DNA from: Silanimonas sp044377035
Lineage (GTDB): Bacteria; Pseudomonadota; Gammaproteobacteria; Xanthomonadales; Xanthomonadaceae
Assembly (NCBI RefSeq): GCF_044377035.1
Contig: NZ_JBILJW010000011.1
Coordinates: 1-64,000 of the forward strand
DNA length: 64,000 nucleotides
Reading direction: 5' to 3'
The notes under the pieces are model-generated. The model was not told the origin of the DNA. It worked only from the letters and a program-made list of their open reading frames with translations, and did no database searches. Made by a program: the position numbers and the translations under genes. Positions 32,527-41,615 of the stretch are shown in pieces (the first letter of the stretch is position 1; each line of letters opens with the position of its first letter).

Positions 32527-33369
32527 TCAGGCAGGAAAGTCCGCCGCCGCGGGGACGAAGCCGCGCGGCGCCCAGCCCAAGGCCTCGCGGGCCGGGCGGT
32601 CGTCGAACACCAGGTCGTCCGCGAGGCGCGAGGCCCAGCCCCCGAGCCGCCCATCGACCCGGCCGGCCCACGCCACCGTCGCCCACGGCAGGGGCCACGG
32701 CCGGCACGCCGGGGCCCCCGCGACCACGCTGCGACGCAGCATCTCGCCGAAGGCCACCCGCTCTCCGCCCGGCAGGTCGAAGGCGCCGGCAGCACGGGCA
32801 TCGGCCGATAGCGCAGCCACCGCGGCCTCGGCGAGATCGAGGGCATGGACGGGCTGGCGGAGGCCCGGCGCACCGAGAGGGAGGGGCAGCAGCGGCCAAC
32901 GGCGGGCGAGACGGACGACGCGGCTCACGGTGGCGTCCCGGCCCATGCCCCAGACCAGGGTGGGCCGAAGCACGATGCAGGGCGTGCCGCTGGCCCGGCA
33001 GGCGGCGAACAGCGCCGCCTCGGCCTCGGCCAGGCGTTGTGCGACGTCACGCTCGGCGGCATCGGGCGAGCGCCCCTTCACGTGCAGGCTGGTCGAACCG
33101 AAGGCGACGATGCGGCCGGCCCGCACGCGCCCCGCGGCCACGGCACGGGCGAAGGCGTCGAGGGGCCCGAGGCTGAGGGCCGCCTCGAAACGGTGCGGCT
33201 CCTCGAAGGTGTCGAGGCCGCCGCCCTGCCATACCACGCCGTCCTCGCCCGTCTGCGGTGCACGCGGCTGCCGCGAGATCGCCAGCGCCGAGCACGGCAG
33301 TCCTCGGCGGCGCAGGGCGTCACCGAGTTGGCCACTGAGGCCGAAGACGAGAAGCGGCGGACGACGCAC
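32527..33369 (-). CDS. NAD(P)-binding epimerase/reductase-like protein
   Basis: A 280-residue Rossmann-fold protein of the extended SDR group. The N-terminal nucleotide loop is LLVFGLSGQLGDAL (residues 6-19), with VAFGSTSLHVKG near 88 and CIVLRPTLVWGMGRD near 130. The catalytic Tyr-x-x-x-Lys usual after the STS strand is not visible, so activity may be lost or altered. It starts at GTG with GAGG 7 bases upstream. It stands before the DUF1302 promoter on the same strand and is divergent from the SLC13 gene. Confidence 0.75.
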   Translation of the reverse strand: MRRPPLLVFGLSGQLGDALRRRGLPCSALAISRQPRAPQTGEDGVVWQGGGLDTFEEPHRFEAALSLGPLDAFARAVAAGRVRAGRIVAFGSTSLHVKGRSPDAAERDVAQRLAEAEAALFAACRASGTPCIVLRPTLVWGMGRDATVSRVVRLARRWPLLPLPLGAPGLRQPVHALDLAEAAVAALSADARAAGAFDLPGGERVAFGEMLRRSVVAGAPACRPWPLPWATVAWAGRVDGRLGGWASRLADDLVFDDRPAREALGWAPRGFVPAAADFPA

Positions 33370-33468
33370 GGCATGGCCTCGGAAAACGACGGCGAGGATG
33401 CCATGCGGGCCAGCGACCGTGCCGTGCCCATGCGATGCTCCGCGCCGACCGAGGCCACCTGACTCCCG

Positions 33469-34866
33469 ATGACCGACCCCCTCGAAGCCTCGCCGCCCTC
33501 ACGACCCTGGTCCCTGGCGCTGGTGCCTGCGATCGCCCTCGCGGCGTATGTCGCGCTGCGCGCAGGAGGATCGGCGCACGCCCTCGCGTTCACCGCGGCC
33601 CTGACCCTGTGGTGCGCGGGCTGGTGGGTGCGCGAACCGGTGGCCCCGGCGGTGACGGCCCTTCTGCCGCTGGCCCTGCTGCCGATGGCGGGACTGCTAA
33701 CGCCCCAGCAGGTGGCGCAGGCCTACGGCAACGAACTGATCCTGCTGCTGCTCGGCGGCTTCGTGCTTTCGATGGCGGTCGAGAAAAGCGGCGCGCACCG
33801 GCGACTCGCGCTCGGCATGGTGCGCGCGGTGGGCGGTGGCTCGGGGCGCGCGGTGCTATGGGGCTTCATGATCGCGGCCGCGGCCTTGAGCATGTGGATC
33901 TCGAACTCGGCGACGACGCTGCTGCTGCTGCCCGTGGCGCTCGCCGTCCTTGCCGACTACCGCGACGCGCGCCTCGCGGCACCGCTGATCCTCGGCATCG
34001 CCTATGCCGCGAGCATCGGCGGTCTCGGCACGCCGGTCGGCACGCCGCCCAACCTCGTGTTCATGAGCGTTTACGAGGAGACCACCGGGAAGGCCTTCGG
34101 CTTCGTCGATTGGATGCTGATCGGCGTGCCGATCGTCCTGCTGCTGGTGCCGCTGATGGCGCTGTGGCTCGGGCGCTCGCTCGGCGGCACGCCACACGCG
34201 GCACTGCCGGAGCTGCCGGCGTGGTCGCGCGGCGAACGGCGTGTGCTGGCGGTGTTCGCGGTGACCGCCTGCGCCTGGGTGTTCCGCGAACTGCCGTTCG
34301 GCGGCTGGAGCGCATGGCTGGGCGTTCCGGGCGCGACCGACGCGAGCGTCGCACTGTGCGGCGCTTTCGCGATGCTGCTGGTGAGCGACGGGAAGGGTGC
34401 GCGCGTGCTGGCATGGAAGGATGCCGAACGCCTGCCCTGGGGCGTACTGGTGCTGTTCGGCGGCGGCATCGCCCTGTCGATGGCTTTCCAAGCCAGCGGC
34501 TTGAGCGACCTCATCGCCCAGCAGCTGCGCGGCCTCGCCGCCCTGCCCCTGCTGCCGATGCTGGTGATCATCGTCGGGGTGGTGGTGCTGCTCTCCGAGA
34601 TCGTCAGCAACACCGCGACCGCGGTGCTGCTGATGCCGATCATGGCCAGCGTGGCGCAGGCCATCGACGTCGACCCCGCCCTGCTGATGTTCCCGACCGT
34701 GATGGCGGCGAGTGTCGGTTTCATGCTGCCGGTGGCGACGGCGCCGAATGCCATTGCCTACGGCTCCGGGCAGGTACCGGCGCAGCGGATGCTGCGCGAG
34801 GGCGCGGTGATGGACCTGCTGGGCGTCGTCGTGGTGTGCGCAGTCTGCTACGCGATGTTCCGCTGA
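33469..34866 (+). CDS. SLC13/DASS-family sodium:anion symporter
   Basis: A 465-residue inner-membrane transporter of about eleven helices. Both Ser-Asn-Thr-type hairpin motifs of the VcINDY fold are seen: WISNSATTLLLLPVAL (~144-159) and EIVSNTATAVLLMP (~381-394). The second sodium signature is GLGTPVGTPPNL plus VATAPNAIAYGSG. The likely substrate is a di- or tricarboxylate or sulfate. Its 3' end converges with the CaCA-like gene 13 bases away. Confidence 0.92.
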   Translation: MTDPLEASPPSRPWSLALVPAIALAAYVALRAGGSAHALAFTAALTLWCAGWWVREPVAPAVTALLPLALLPMAGLLTPQQVAQAYGNELILLLLGGFVLSMAVEKSGAHRRLALGMVRAVGGGSGRAVLWGFMIAAAALSMWISNSATTLLLLPVALAVLADYRDARLAAPLILGIAYAASIGGLGTPVGTPPNLVFMSVYEETTGKAFGFVDWMLIGVPIVLLLVPLMALWLGRSLGGTPHAALPELPAWSRGERRVLAVFAVTACAWVFRELPFGGWSAWLGVPGATDASVALCGAFAMLLVSDGKGARVLAWKDAERLPWGVLVLFGGGIALSMAFQASGLSDLIAQQLRGLAALPLLPMLVIIVGVVVLLSEIVSNTATAVLLMPIMASVAQAIDVDPALLMFPTVMAASVGFMLPVATAPNAIAYGSGQVPAQRMLREGAVMDLLGVVVVCAVCYAMFR

Positions 34867-34879
34867 GCGCCGCGCGCGA

Positions 34880-35689
34880 TCAGCCGGCGAGGAAGAGCAC
34901 CGCGGCGAGCAGGGCGACGGTGGCCGCGAGGAGGACGAGGCCGAGACCGCGTCCAAGCGGCTTGGCCGGCACGGCTACGGCGGCGAGCAGGCCCAGCAGC
35001 GCCAGGCCTTGCGGCAGCGGGTGCGCGAGCAGGCTCAGGTCGAACCCGGGCATCGCGACCAGGAACGCCGTCATCGAGGCAGCGACGACGAGCAGCGCAC
35101 CGCCGCCGAGGATCGCCGCATAGGCCGCGGCGGCATCGCCAAAGCGGGCGTTGAAGGTCGCGACGATCGCGACCGCCGCGCCGATGCCGACGAGGGCCGA
35201 GACGACGAGCGCACCGTCCGCGTCGAGGCCGGGCAGGCCCGCGAAGAAGGGCGCACCGGCCAACACGCCGCGTGCGCCGAGGGCCAGCAGGGCCGCGCCG
35301 AGCAGGAGACGGAACGCGTTGCGCGTCCAGCCCTCGCGGCTGGCCGCGAACTCGGCGAGTTCGGCCTGCGCCTTGTCGCCGTCAAGCATCCGCCACGGCC
35401 GCACGCGCAGCACGACGCCGGTGCTGATCAGCAGGCCGGCCGCACCGAGGCCCAAGGTGCCGAGCATCGCGCCTTGCGCGACCGTCGCGGCCACCGGCAA
35501 GCCCTGCCATGCGGCCGCACCGGCAATGAGCGCCAAGCCCGGCAACGCATAGCCGACGGCAACCAGCACGAGGCCCGCGGTGAGCGCCGAGGCCCCGGCC
35601 TGCTGGACCAGTCCGGACAGGCCCTTGGTGGCGGTGTCGGTGCCGAGCAGCAAGGCGATCAGGCCGCCGAGGAGGTAGAGGAATTCCAT
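34880..35689 (-). CDS. degenerate Na+/Ca2+-exchanger-like membrane protein
   Basis: A 269-residue, very hydrophobic protein of about nine or ten helices. The region VQQAGASALTAGLVLVAVGY (~29-48) aligns by eye with the alpha-1 repeat of CaCA exchangers (IGLTVVAxGTSLPE), but the ion-binding Glu is missing (GYALPG instead of GTSLPE). The Gly-Asn-x-x-Gly-Ser segment is replaced by GAMLGTLGLGAAG. It may be an inactivated or re-purposed relative, or an unrelated Ala/Gly-rich membrane protein. The ATG at 35689 has GAGG 8 bases upstream. It lies 43 bases after lpd on the same strand. Confidence 0.6.
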   Translation of the reverse strand: MEFLYLLGGLIALLLGTDTATKGLSGLVQQAGASALTAGLVLVAVGYALPGLALIAGAAAWQGLPVAATVAQGAMLGTLGLGAAGLLISTGVVLRVRPWRMLDGDKAQAELAEFAASREGWTRNAFRLLLGAALLALGARGVLAGAPFFAGLPGLDADGALVVSALVGIGAAVAIVATFNARFGDAAAAYAAILGGGALLVVAASMTAFLVAMPGFDLSLLAHPLPQGLALLGLLAAVAVPAKPLGRGLGLVLLAATVALLAAVLFLAG

Positions 35690-35732
35690 GGGCGTCACCT
35701 CGGGCGGGCGCGGCGACGAGGCCGCGCGCCGC

Positions 35733-37511
35733 TTACTTCTTCTTTGGGATGTAGAGGTCGGTGATGGTGCCTTCGGCCACTTCCGCCGCCATCGCCACCG
35801 TTTCGATCAGCGTCGGGTGCGGATGGATGGTGTGGCCGATGTCGCCCACCTCGGCGCCCATCTCGATGGCCAGCGCGATCTCGCCGATGAGATCACCCGC
35901 ATTCGTGCCGACGACGCCGCCGCCGATCACTCGGTGCGTCTCCGCATCGAGGATGAGCTTCGTCGAGCCTTCGGTGCGGCCGTTGCCGATGGCGCGGCCC
36001 GAGGCCGCCCACGGGAACTTGCCGACCTCGATGGCGAGGCCCTTGGCCTTGGCTTCGGTCTCGGTGACGCCGACCCACGCCACTTCCGGGTCGGTGTAGG
36101 CCACCGACGGAATCACGCGCGCGACCCACTCGCGCTTCTCACCCGCCGCGACTTCCGCGGCGAGCTTGCCCTCGTGCGTGGCCTTGTGGGCCAGCATCGG
36201 CTGGCCGACGAGATCACCGATGGCGAAGATGTGCGGCACGTTGGTGCGCATCTGCCGATCGACGGGAATGAAGCCGCGCTCCGTCACCTGCACGCCGGCC
36301 TTCTCGGCGGCGAGCTTGCCGCCGTTCGGACTGCGGCCCACCGAGACCAGCACGCGGTCGAACGCCGCGCTGCTCGGCGCTTTCTCGCCTTCGAGGCGCG
36401 CGTGCAGGCCGTCGGGCTTGGCGACGACCTCCGGCACCTTGGTATTGAGGTGCACGATGACGCCGCGGCTCTTGAGCAGGTCGGCCAGCGGCTTGACGAG
36501 GTCGAGGTCGGCGCCCGGCATCAGCTGGGGCCCAAGCTCCACCACCGTGACCGCGCTGCCGAGGCCGGCATACACGCAGGCCATCTCGAGACCGATGATG
36601 CCGCCGCCGACGACGAGAAGCGTCTTCGGAATGTCGGCGAGCTGCAGCGCGTCAGTGGAATCCATCACGCGCGGGTCGCCCCACGGGAAGCCCGGCAGCT
36701 TCACCGGCTGCGAGCCGGCGGCGATGATCGCCTTCTCGAAGGCGAGGCGCTGCGTACCCTCGGCGCTGGCGATGTCGAGTTCATTCGGCGAGACGAAGCT
36801 CGCCGTGCCCTGCAACACGCGCACCTTGCGCTGCTTGGCCATGCCGGCGAGGCCCTTGGTGAGCGTGCCGATCACCTTTTCCTTGTAGCCCCGCAGCTTG
36901 TCGACATCGATCTTGGGCGCGCCGAAGCTCACGCCGACCGCGTCCATGTGCTTCGCTTCCTGGATGACAGCGGCGGTGTGCAGCAGGGCCTTCGACGGAA
37001 TGCAGCCGACGTTGAGGCAGACGCCGCCGAGCGCCGGGTAGCGTTCGATCAGAACGACGTCGAGGCCGAGGTCGGCGGCGCGGAAGGCGGCGGTGTAGCC
37101 GCCGGGGCCGGCGCCGATCACGACCAGCTGGCAGCGGTGGTCGGCGGCCTTGCCGTCGCTGGACGCGGCTTTGGGGGCGGGCGCGGCCGGCGCCGCGGCG
37201 GCAACAGGCGCCGGTGCGGGGGCGGCGGGCGCGGGCTTCGGCGCCGCGGGCGGCGATGCGACGACGCCAGCTTCGGAGATCTCCAGCGTCGCGATCAAGT
37301 GGCCTTCCGAGACCTCGTCGCCGAGCTTCACCTTGAGCGCGGTGATCACGCCGGCGGCCGGCGACGGCACTTCCATCGTCGCCTTGTCGCTTTCGAGGGT
37401 GACGAGGCCCTGGTCCTTCTTCACCGTGTCGCCGGCCTTCACCAGAAGCTCGATGACGGGAATACCGGCGCTGCCGCCGATGTCGGGAACCTTGACGTCA
37501 ATGCTGGCCAT
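35733..37511 (-). CDS. lpdA: dihydrolipoyl dehydrogenase (E3) with N-terminal lipoyl domain
   Basis: It reoxidises dihydrolipoamide in the pyruvate dehydrogenase complex using FAD and NAD+. The 592-residue protein is longer than a plain E3 because of an N-terminal lipoyl domain (1-80, lipoylated Lys in ESDKATMEVP) and an Ala/Pro linker (~105-145). The E3 part has VIGAGPGGYTAAF, the redox disulfide GGVCLNVGCIPSK, the NAD site VVGGGIIGLEMA and the dimer-interface His in HPHPTL. It is downstream of aceF and the nitrilase gene in one unit. Confidence 0.96.
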   Translation of the reverse strand: MASIDVKVPDIGGSAGIPVIELLVKAGDTVKKDQGLVTLESDKATMEVPSPAAGVITALKVKLGDEVSEGHLIATLEISEAGVVASPPAAPKPAPAAPAPAPVAAAAPAAPAPKAASSDGKAADHRCQLVVIGAGPGGYTAAFRAADLGLDVVLIERYPALGGVCLNVGCIPSKALLHTAAVIQEAKHMDAVGVSFGAPKIDVDKLRGYKEKVIGTLTKGLAGMAKQRKVRVLQGTASFVSPNELDIASAEGTQRLAFEKAIIAAGSQPVKLPGFPWGDPRVMDSTDALQLADIPKTLLVVGGGIIGLEMACVYAGLGSAVTVVELGPQLMPGADLDLVKPLADLLKSRGVIVHLNTKVPEVVAKPDGLHARLEGEKAPSSAAFDRVLVSVGRSPNGGKLAAEKAGVQVTERGFIPVDRQMRTNVPHIFAIGDLVGQPMLAHKATHEGKLAAEVAAGEKREWVARVIPSVAYTDPEVAWVGVTETEAKAKGLAIEVGKFPWAASGRAIGNGRTEGSTKLILDAETHRVIGGGVVGTNAGDLIGEIALAIEMGAEVGDIGHTIHPHPTLIETVAMAAEVAEGTITDLYIPKKK

Positions 37512-37528
37512 GCGTGTTCTCTCTTGAA

Positions 37529-38446
37529 TCAGGCGCCGCGCAGAGCGGCATAAAGATCGGGGCGACGGTCGATGAGGTTGCGGACGCTGCCGCGCTCGCG
37601 GGCGCGCTTCAGCGCGGCGCCGTCGAGCTCGGCGACGACGAGCTGCGCCACGTTCGGCGTCGCGGCCTGGGCCACGCCGTCGGCGGCGAAGGCGCTGATC
37701 GCGTCGTCGCAGGGCGTGAGCACGGCGGACTCGGCGTACTGCTGGTCGAAGTTGGCCACGCCGGGGCAGAAGCCGGTATTGCCGGCGGTGACGACGTAGA
37801 CCTGGTTCTCCACCGCGCGTGCCTGCGCGCTGTGGCGCACGCGAAGGTGGCCGCCGCGCAGGTCGGTGCAGTAGGGAACGGCGAACAGCCACGCCCCCGC
37901 ATCCACCTGCGCGCGACCCAGTTCGGGGAATTCGCTGTCGTAGCAGATCTGCACACCGACCTTGCCGACGGGCGTATCGACCGGTGCCACATCGTGGGCG
38001 TCGCCGCCCTCAACCGCCCAGCTGCCGGCCTCGCTCGGCGTGATGTGCAGCTTGTCGCGGCGTTGCAAGGCACCGTCGGGCGTGGCCACCCAGCAGACGT
38101 TGCGCGGGCGGCTGTCGATCCACGTCAGGTGGGTGCCACCGACAAGGGTCAGGCGGTGCTGCTTCGCGAGGTCGCCGAGCAGGCCGGTCCACGCGGACGT
38201 GTGCGCGGACAGGCGATCCAGCGCTTCGGCGGGGCCGAGCCGCGTCGGCTCGGCGCTGAGCAACTGGCAGGTGATGAGTTCCGGCACCACCAGCAACTCG
38301 ACGCCGTAATCCGCGGCCACGCGCACCCACTCGGCGAACTCGCCGGCGAAGTCCTCGAAACCCGTGACGCGGCGCTGTGCCCACTGCAGCGCGCCGACCG
38401 TGGCGCGCGCCGGAATGGCGTCGGACCCGGGCGGCAGCGGGATCAT
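37529..38446 (-). CDS. carbon-nitrogen hydrolase (nitrilase superfamily) between aceF and lpdA
   Basis: A 305-residue cytoplasmic amidohydrolase. The Glu-Lys-Cys triad is present: Glu56 in VVPELITC, Lys132 in RRDKLHITPSE and Cys168 in VQICYDSEFPE. The overall form resembles the branch containing N-carbamoyl-putrescine amidase and omega-amidase-like enzymes. The substrate is unknown. Its ATG overlaps the aceF TGA (TGATG) and it ends 17 bases before lpdA, so it is co-translated with the E2 and E3 subunits. A metabolite-repair role linked to that complex is a guess. Confidence 0.87.
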   Translation of the reverse strand: MIPLPPGSDAIPARATVGALQWAQRRVTGFEDFAGEFAEWVRVAADYGVELLVVPELITCQLLSAEPTRLGPAEALDRLSAHTSAWTGLLGDLAKQHRLTLVGGTHLTWIDSRPRNVCWVATPDGALQRRDKLHITPSEAGSWAVEGGDAHDVAPVDTPVGKVGVQICYDSEFPELGRAQVDAGAWLFAVPYCTDLRGGHLRVRHSAQARAVENQVYVVTAGNTGFCPGVANFDQQYAESAVLTPCDDAISAFAADGVAQAATPNVAQLVVAELDGAALKRARERGSVRNLIDRRPDLYAALRGA

Positions 38447-39828
38447 CAGAGCAGCAGGCGGCGCAGGTCGCCCAGCGACTTGGCGAGGAAGCTGGTGAAG
38501 CGCGCGGCGTCGGCGCCGTCGATCACGCGGTGGTCGTAGCTCAGGGACAGCGGCAGCATCAGGCGCGGCGCGAAGTCCTTGCCGTTCCACACCGGCTTCG
38601 TGGCACTACGGGAAACGCCAAGAATCGCGACTTCCGGCGCGTTGATGATCGGCGTGAACGCGGTACCGCCGATGCCGCCGAGCGAGCTGATGGAGAAGCA
38701 GCCGCCCTGCATGTCCGCCGGGCCCAGCTTCTTGTCGCGGGCCTTCTTGCTGATCTCCCCCAACTCACGGGCGAGATCAAGAAGCCCCTTCTGGTCGCAA
38801 TCGCGGATCACCGGGACGACGAGGCCGTCCGGCGTGTCCACCGCGATACCGATGTGGAAGTAGCGCTTCAGCACGAGGGTGTCGCCGTCGAGCGAGGCGT
38901 TGAACTTCGGGAAGGCCTTCAGTGCCGCCACGGCGGCCTTGATCAGGAACACCAGCGGCGTGAGCTTCGTTTCCTTGCTCTCCTCGCCGAGCTGCTTGCG
39001 GAAGGCCTCCATCTCGGTGATGTCGGCGTCGTCGAACTGCGTGACGTGCGGGATCATCGCCCAGTTGCGGGCGAGGTTCTGTCCGGAGAGCTTCTGGATG
39101 CGCGAGAGCGGCTGCGTCTCGACCGGGCCGAACTTGGCGAAATCGACCTTCGGCCATGGGATCAGGTTCAAGCCACCGCCACCGCCGCCCGAGGGCGCCG
39201 CCATCGGCACGCCCTCCGCCATCACCTTCTTGACGAAGGCCTGCACGTCTTCCTTTGCGATTCGCCCTCCACGACCGCTGCCGGCCACTTTCGCGAGGTC
39301 GACGCCCAGCTCGCGCGCGAACACCCGCACGGCCGGCGAGGCGTGCGGCACCTTGTCGGGCAGCAGCGATTCGGCAGTGAAGGCGATCGGCGGCGTGCTC
39401 GGCGGCAGCGCTTCCGGATCGACGCCCGGGGTGTTGGCCAAGGCCGGAGCGGGGCCGGTGGCGACAGGTGCCGCCGCGACGGCCGGTGCCGGAGCGCGCT
39501 CGGCCACCGCGGGAGCGGCGATGGCGGCCGGCTTCGCGGCCGGCGCCGGCGCGGCCACCGGCGCAGCGGCGGGCGCGGGCACGCCCTCCTCGACCTCGAT
39601 GCGCGCGACGACGTGGCCTTCGCTCAGCGCATCGCCGAGCTTCACCGTGATCTCGCGGACGATGCCGGCGAAGGGCGACGGCACTTCCATCGTGGCCTTG
39701 TCGGATTCCAGCGTGACGAGGCCCTGGTCTTTCTTCACCCGGTCGCCCACGGCGACGAGCAATTCGATGACGGGAACGTCGCTGCTGTTGCCGAGGTCGG
39801 GCACCTTGGCGTCGCGGATATCGGCCAT
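38446..39828 (-). CDS. aceF: dihydrolipoamide acetyltransferase (E2) of pyruvate dehydrogenase
   Basis: A 460-residue protein with one lipoyl domain (1-80, Lys in ESDKATMEVP) and an Ala/Pro-rich linker (~85-150). The peripheral-subunit-binding domain is ~165-200 (ASPAVRVFARELGVDLAKV). The acyltransferase core carries SLSYDHRVIDGADAARF, with the catalytic His and Asp. There is only one lipoyl domain, against three in E. coli. I begin at the ATG at 39828, which has GGAGG. aceE is not in the window. It heads the aceF-nitrilase-lpdA unit. Confidence 0.95.
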   Translation of the reverse strand: MADIRDAKVPDLGNSSDVPVIELLVAVGDRVKKDQGLVTLESDKATMEVPSPFAGIVREITVKLGDALSEGHVVARIEVEEGVPAPAAAPVAAPAPAAKPAAIAAPAVAERAPAPAVAAAPVATGPAPALANTPGVDPEALPPSTPPIAFTAESLLPDKVPHASPAVRVFARELGVDLAKVAGSGRGGRIAKEDVQAFVKKVMAEGVPMAAPSGGGGGGLNLIPWPKVDFAKFGPVETQPLSRIQKLSGQNLARNWAMIPHVTQFDDADITEMEAFRKQLGEESKETKLTPLVFLIKAAVAALKAFPKFNASLDGDTLVLKRYFHIGIAVDTPDGLVVPVIRDCDQKGLLDLARELGEISKKARDKKLGPADMQGGCFSISSLGGIGGTAFTPIINAPEVAILGVSRSATKPVWNGKDFAPRLMLPLSLSYDHRVIDGADAARFTSFLAKSLGDLRRLLL

Positions 39829-40081
39829 GTCCCCTCCGAGGGACGCAAACAAGACCTTCATTCTGGCCTCCGCGCCGGTGGGGCGCCATCCCTGCCGGCC
39901 CCGGGCCGGTCGCGAGGGGCCCGCATACGTTTACAGCGCGGCCAATTCACGCCCCGGGGACGCGCCTTTGCCATCCCGAGGACAAATCCTTGCCGTTCGC
40001 TGCACTGCGACATGCGCAGTCTTGCGCGGCCGCTGGCGATCCCGCCGCGCTGCCCCCCTCGCCACCAGAAGGAAGCCTCCC

Positions 40082-40699
40082 ATGCGTTCAATCCTCGCAC
40101 TCACGTCGATCACCCTCGCCGCCGCGCTCGCGTCCACTGCCGTCTCCGCACAGGGCTTCGCTGTCCGCGCCGGCGCCGCGAACGTCAACCCGAAGTCGGA
40201 CAACGGCACGGTCGCCGGCGCCGCCGCCTCGATCGACAGCGACACGCAGGCCGTGTTCGGCACCTCGTACTTCTTCGACGGCGGCGTCGAACTGACCTTC
40301 GACATGCCCATCAGTAAGTTCGAGCACACCGTCACTTTGGCGGGCCTCGGCCAAGTCGTCACGCTCAAGCACCAGCCGATCAGCCTTGGCGCCAACTGGC
40401 ACTTCCTTGGCGGTGACGAGGGTGGCTTCAGCCCGTATGTGGGCCTCGGCTACAACTGGACCTCGCTGTCCGACGTCCGCGGCATCAACGCCTTGAACGG
40501 CGCGCCGGTGGCGATCGATGATTCGAACGGCCTCACGGCGGCGCTGGGCGTCGATTTCCTCGCCAGCGACACCTGGTTCCTGCGCGGCGAAGCGCGCTGG
40601 ATCGACTTCGATGCCGACGTGACGCTCGGCGGTGCGGCCATCGGCACGGCGAACGTCGACCCCTGGGTCTATTCGGTGCAGGCCGGCCTGCGCTTCTAA
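40082..40699 (+). CDS. OmpW-family outer-membrane protein
   Basis: A 205-residue protein with a signal peptide (LALTSITLAAALASTAVSAQ). Features of the eight-stranded OmpW barrel are FAVRAGAANVNPKSDNG at the start, LGANWHFLGGDEGGFSPYVG, LGYNWTSLSD and a terminal Phe (VQAGLRF). OmpW proteins admit small hydrophobic compounds across the outer membrane. AAGGA precedes the ATG by 8 bases. It is divergent from aceF across a 253-base gap in which I can place no convincing promoter. Confidence 0.9.
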   Translation: MRSILALTSITLAAALASTAVSAQGFAVRAGAANVNPKSDNGTVAGAAASIDSDTQAVFGTSYFFDGGVELTFDMPISKFEHTVTLAGLGQVVTLKHQPISLGANWHFLGGDEGGFSPYVGLGYNWTSLSDVRGINALNGAPVAIDDSNGLTAALGVDFLASDTWFLRGEARWIDFDADVTLGGAAIGTANVDPWVYSVQAGLRF

Positions 40700-40727
40700 G
40701 GCCTCGGCCTCGACCCGCGGCGGTGCC

Positions 40728-41537
40728 TCAGGCGGATGCCGCCTCGAGGGCCGCCGCCGCGTGGTCCAGCGCGTCCAAGTAGAGCGGTTCGACGAGGCGG
40801 CGGAGCATGGCCCGGTCGCGCGCCGGAAAGACGCCGCTCCGGCGGCAGCGTGCGAGCAGCAGTGCGTGGTCCTGCGCCCGACCCATCCGATCCGCCAGAT
40901 CGGCGACGCCCGGCGTGGCGTGGTCCGAGGCGGGCGCGACGCGCGCCAGCGCATTTTCCTGCTGGCGCAAACGCCGAAGTCGGCGTCGCAGGGTGTGCCA
41001 AGCCTCGGCGTCCGCACCGCCACGCGCCTGCTTGAGCGCCTTTCGCAGACGCTTGCGCGAGAAGGCTTGCGCGGCCGCGATGTCGGCGTCGCGCACCTGC
41101 GCCCACGGGAGAAGCCCGATCCGCACCTGTGCCTGCTGCAGCCGCGACCGCCGCCGCGCGAAATCCGGATCGCGCGCCAGGGCCGTCGCGAGGCGTCGGG
41201 CCCGGACGACGGCGACGAAGGCACAGAGGCGTTCGCATTCGATCGGCCCGATCACCGCATCGCGCGAGAGGTGCAGCAGCGCGTCGCGCAGGGCGTCGGC
41301 ATCGCGGAGGGCGGAGAGCCCGCGGCACAGGCTGCGGAGCGAGGCGTCGAGGCGTTTCACCGACGGCGTGGCGGAAAACGCAGCCCCCGCGAGCGCCAGC
41401 AACGCGCGCACGCGGCGGATGGATTTCCGCGCCTGATGGATGCCCTGGTGGCGCTCCTCGCCGGGGCGCGCCAACTGGCGCGCCGCCCGCTCCATCTCTT
41501 GCTCGGCTTCCGCCTGAAGCACTACCCCCAGACCCAC
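40728..41537 (-). CDS. CHAD-domain protein
   Basis: A 269-residue, Arg-rich, wholly helical protein. The CHAD signature is clear: GIHQARKSIRRVRALLAL (about residues 32-49) and LRRRLRRLRQQENAL in the second half, with conserved His and Arg/Lys positions. CHAD domains bind polyphosphate and locate to polyP granules. No CYTH (triphosphatase) domain is fused or adjacent. It starts at GTG (41537). Its stop is 28 bases from the ompW stop (convergent). Confidence 0.88.
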   Translation of the reverse strand: MGLGVVLQAEAEQEMERAARQLARPGEERHQGIHQARKSIRRVRALLALAGAAFSATPSVKRLDASLRSLCRGLSALRDADALRDALLHLSRDAVIGPIECERLCAFVAVVRARRLATALARDPDFARRRSRLQQAQVRIGLLPWAQVRDADIAAAQAFSRKRLRKALKQARGGADAEAWHTLRRRLRRLRQQENALARVAPASDHATPGVADLADRMGRAQDHALLLARCRRSGVFPARDRAMLRRLVEPLYLDALDHAAAALEAASA

Positions 41538-41615
41538 GATCGCCCCGCCACGTCTTCGAACTCCGAGAGGCTAGCAGCCCCTCGACGCGCGCAGGTTACA
41601 GCGCGGGCGGCGTGC

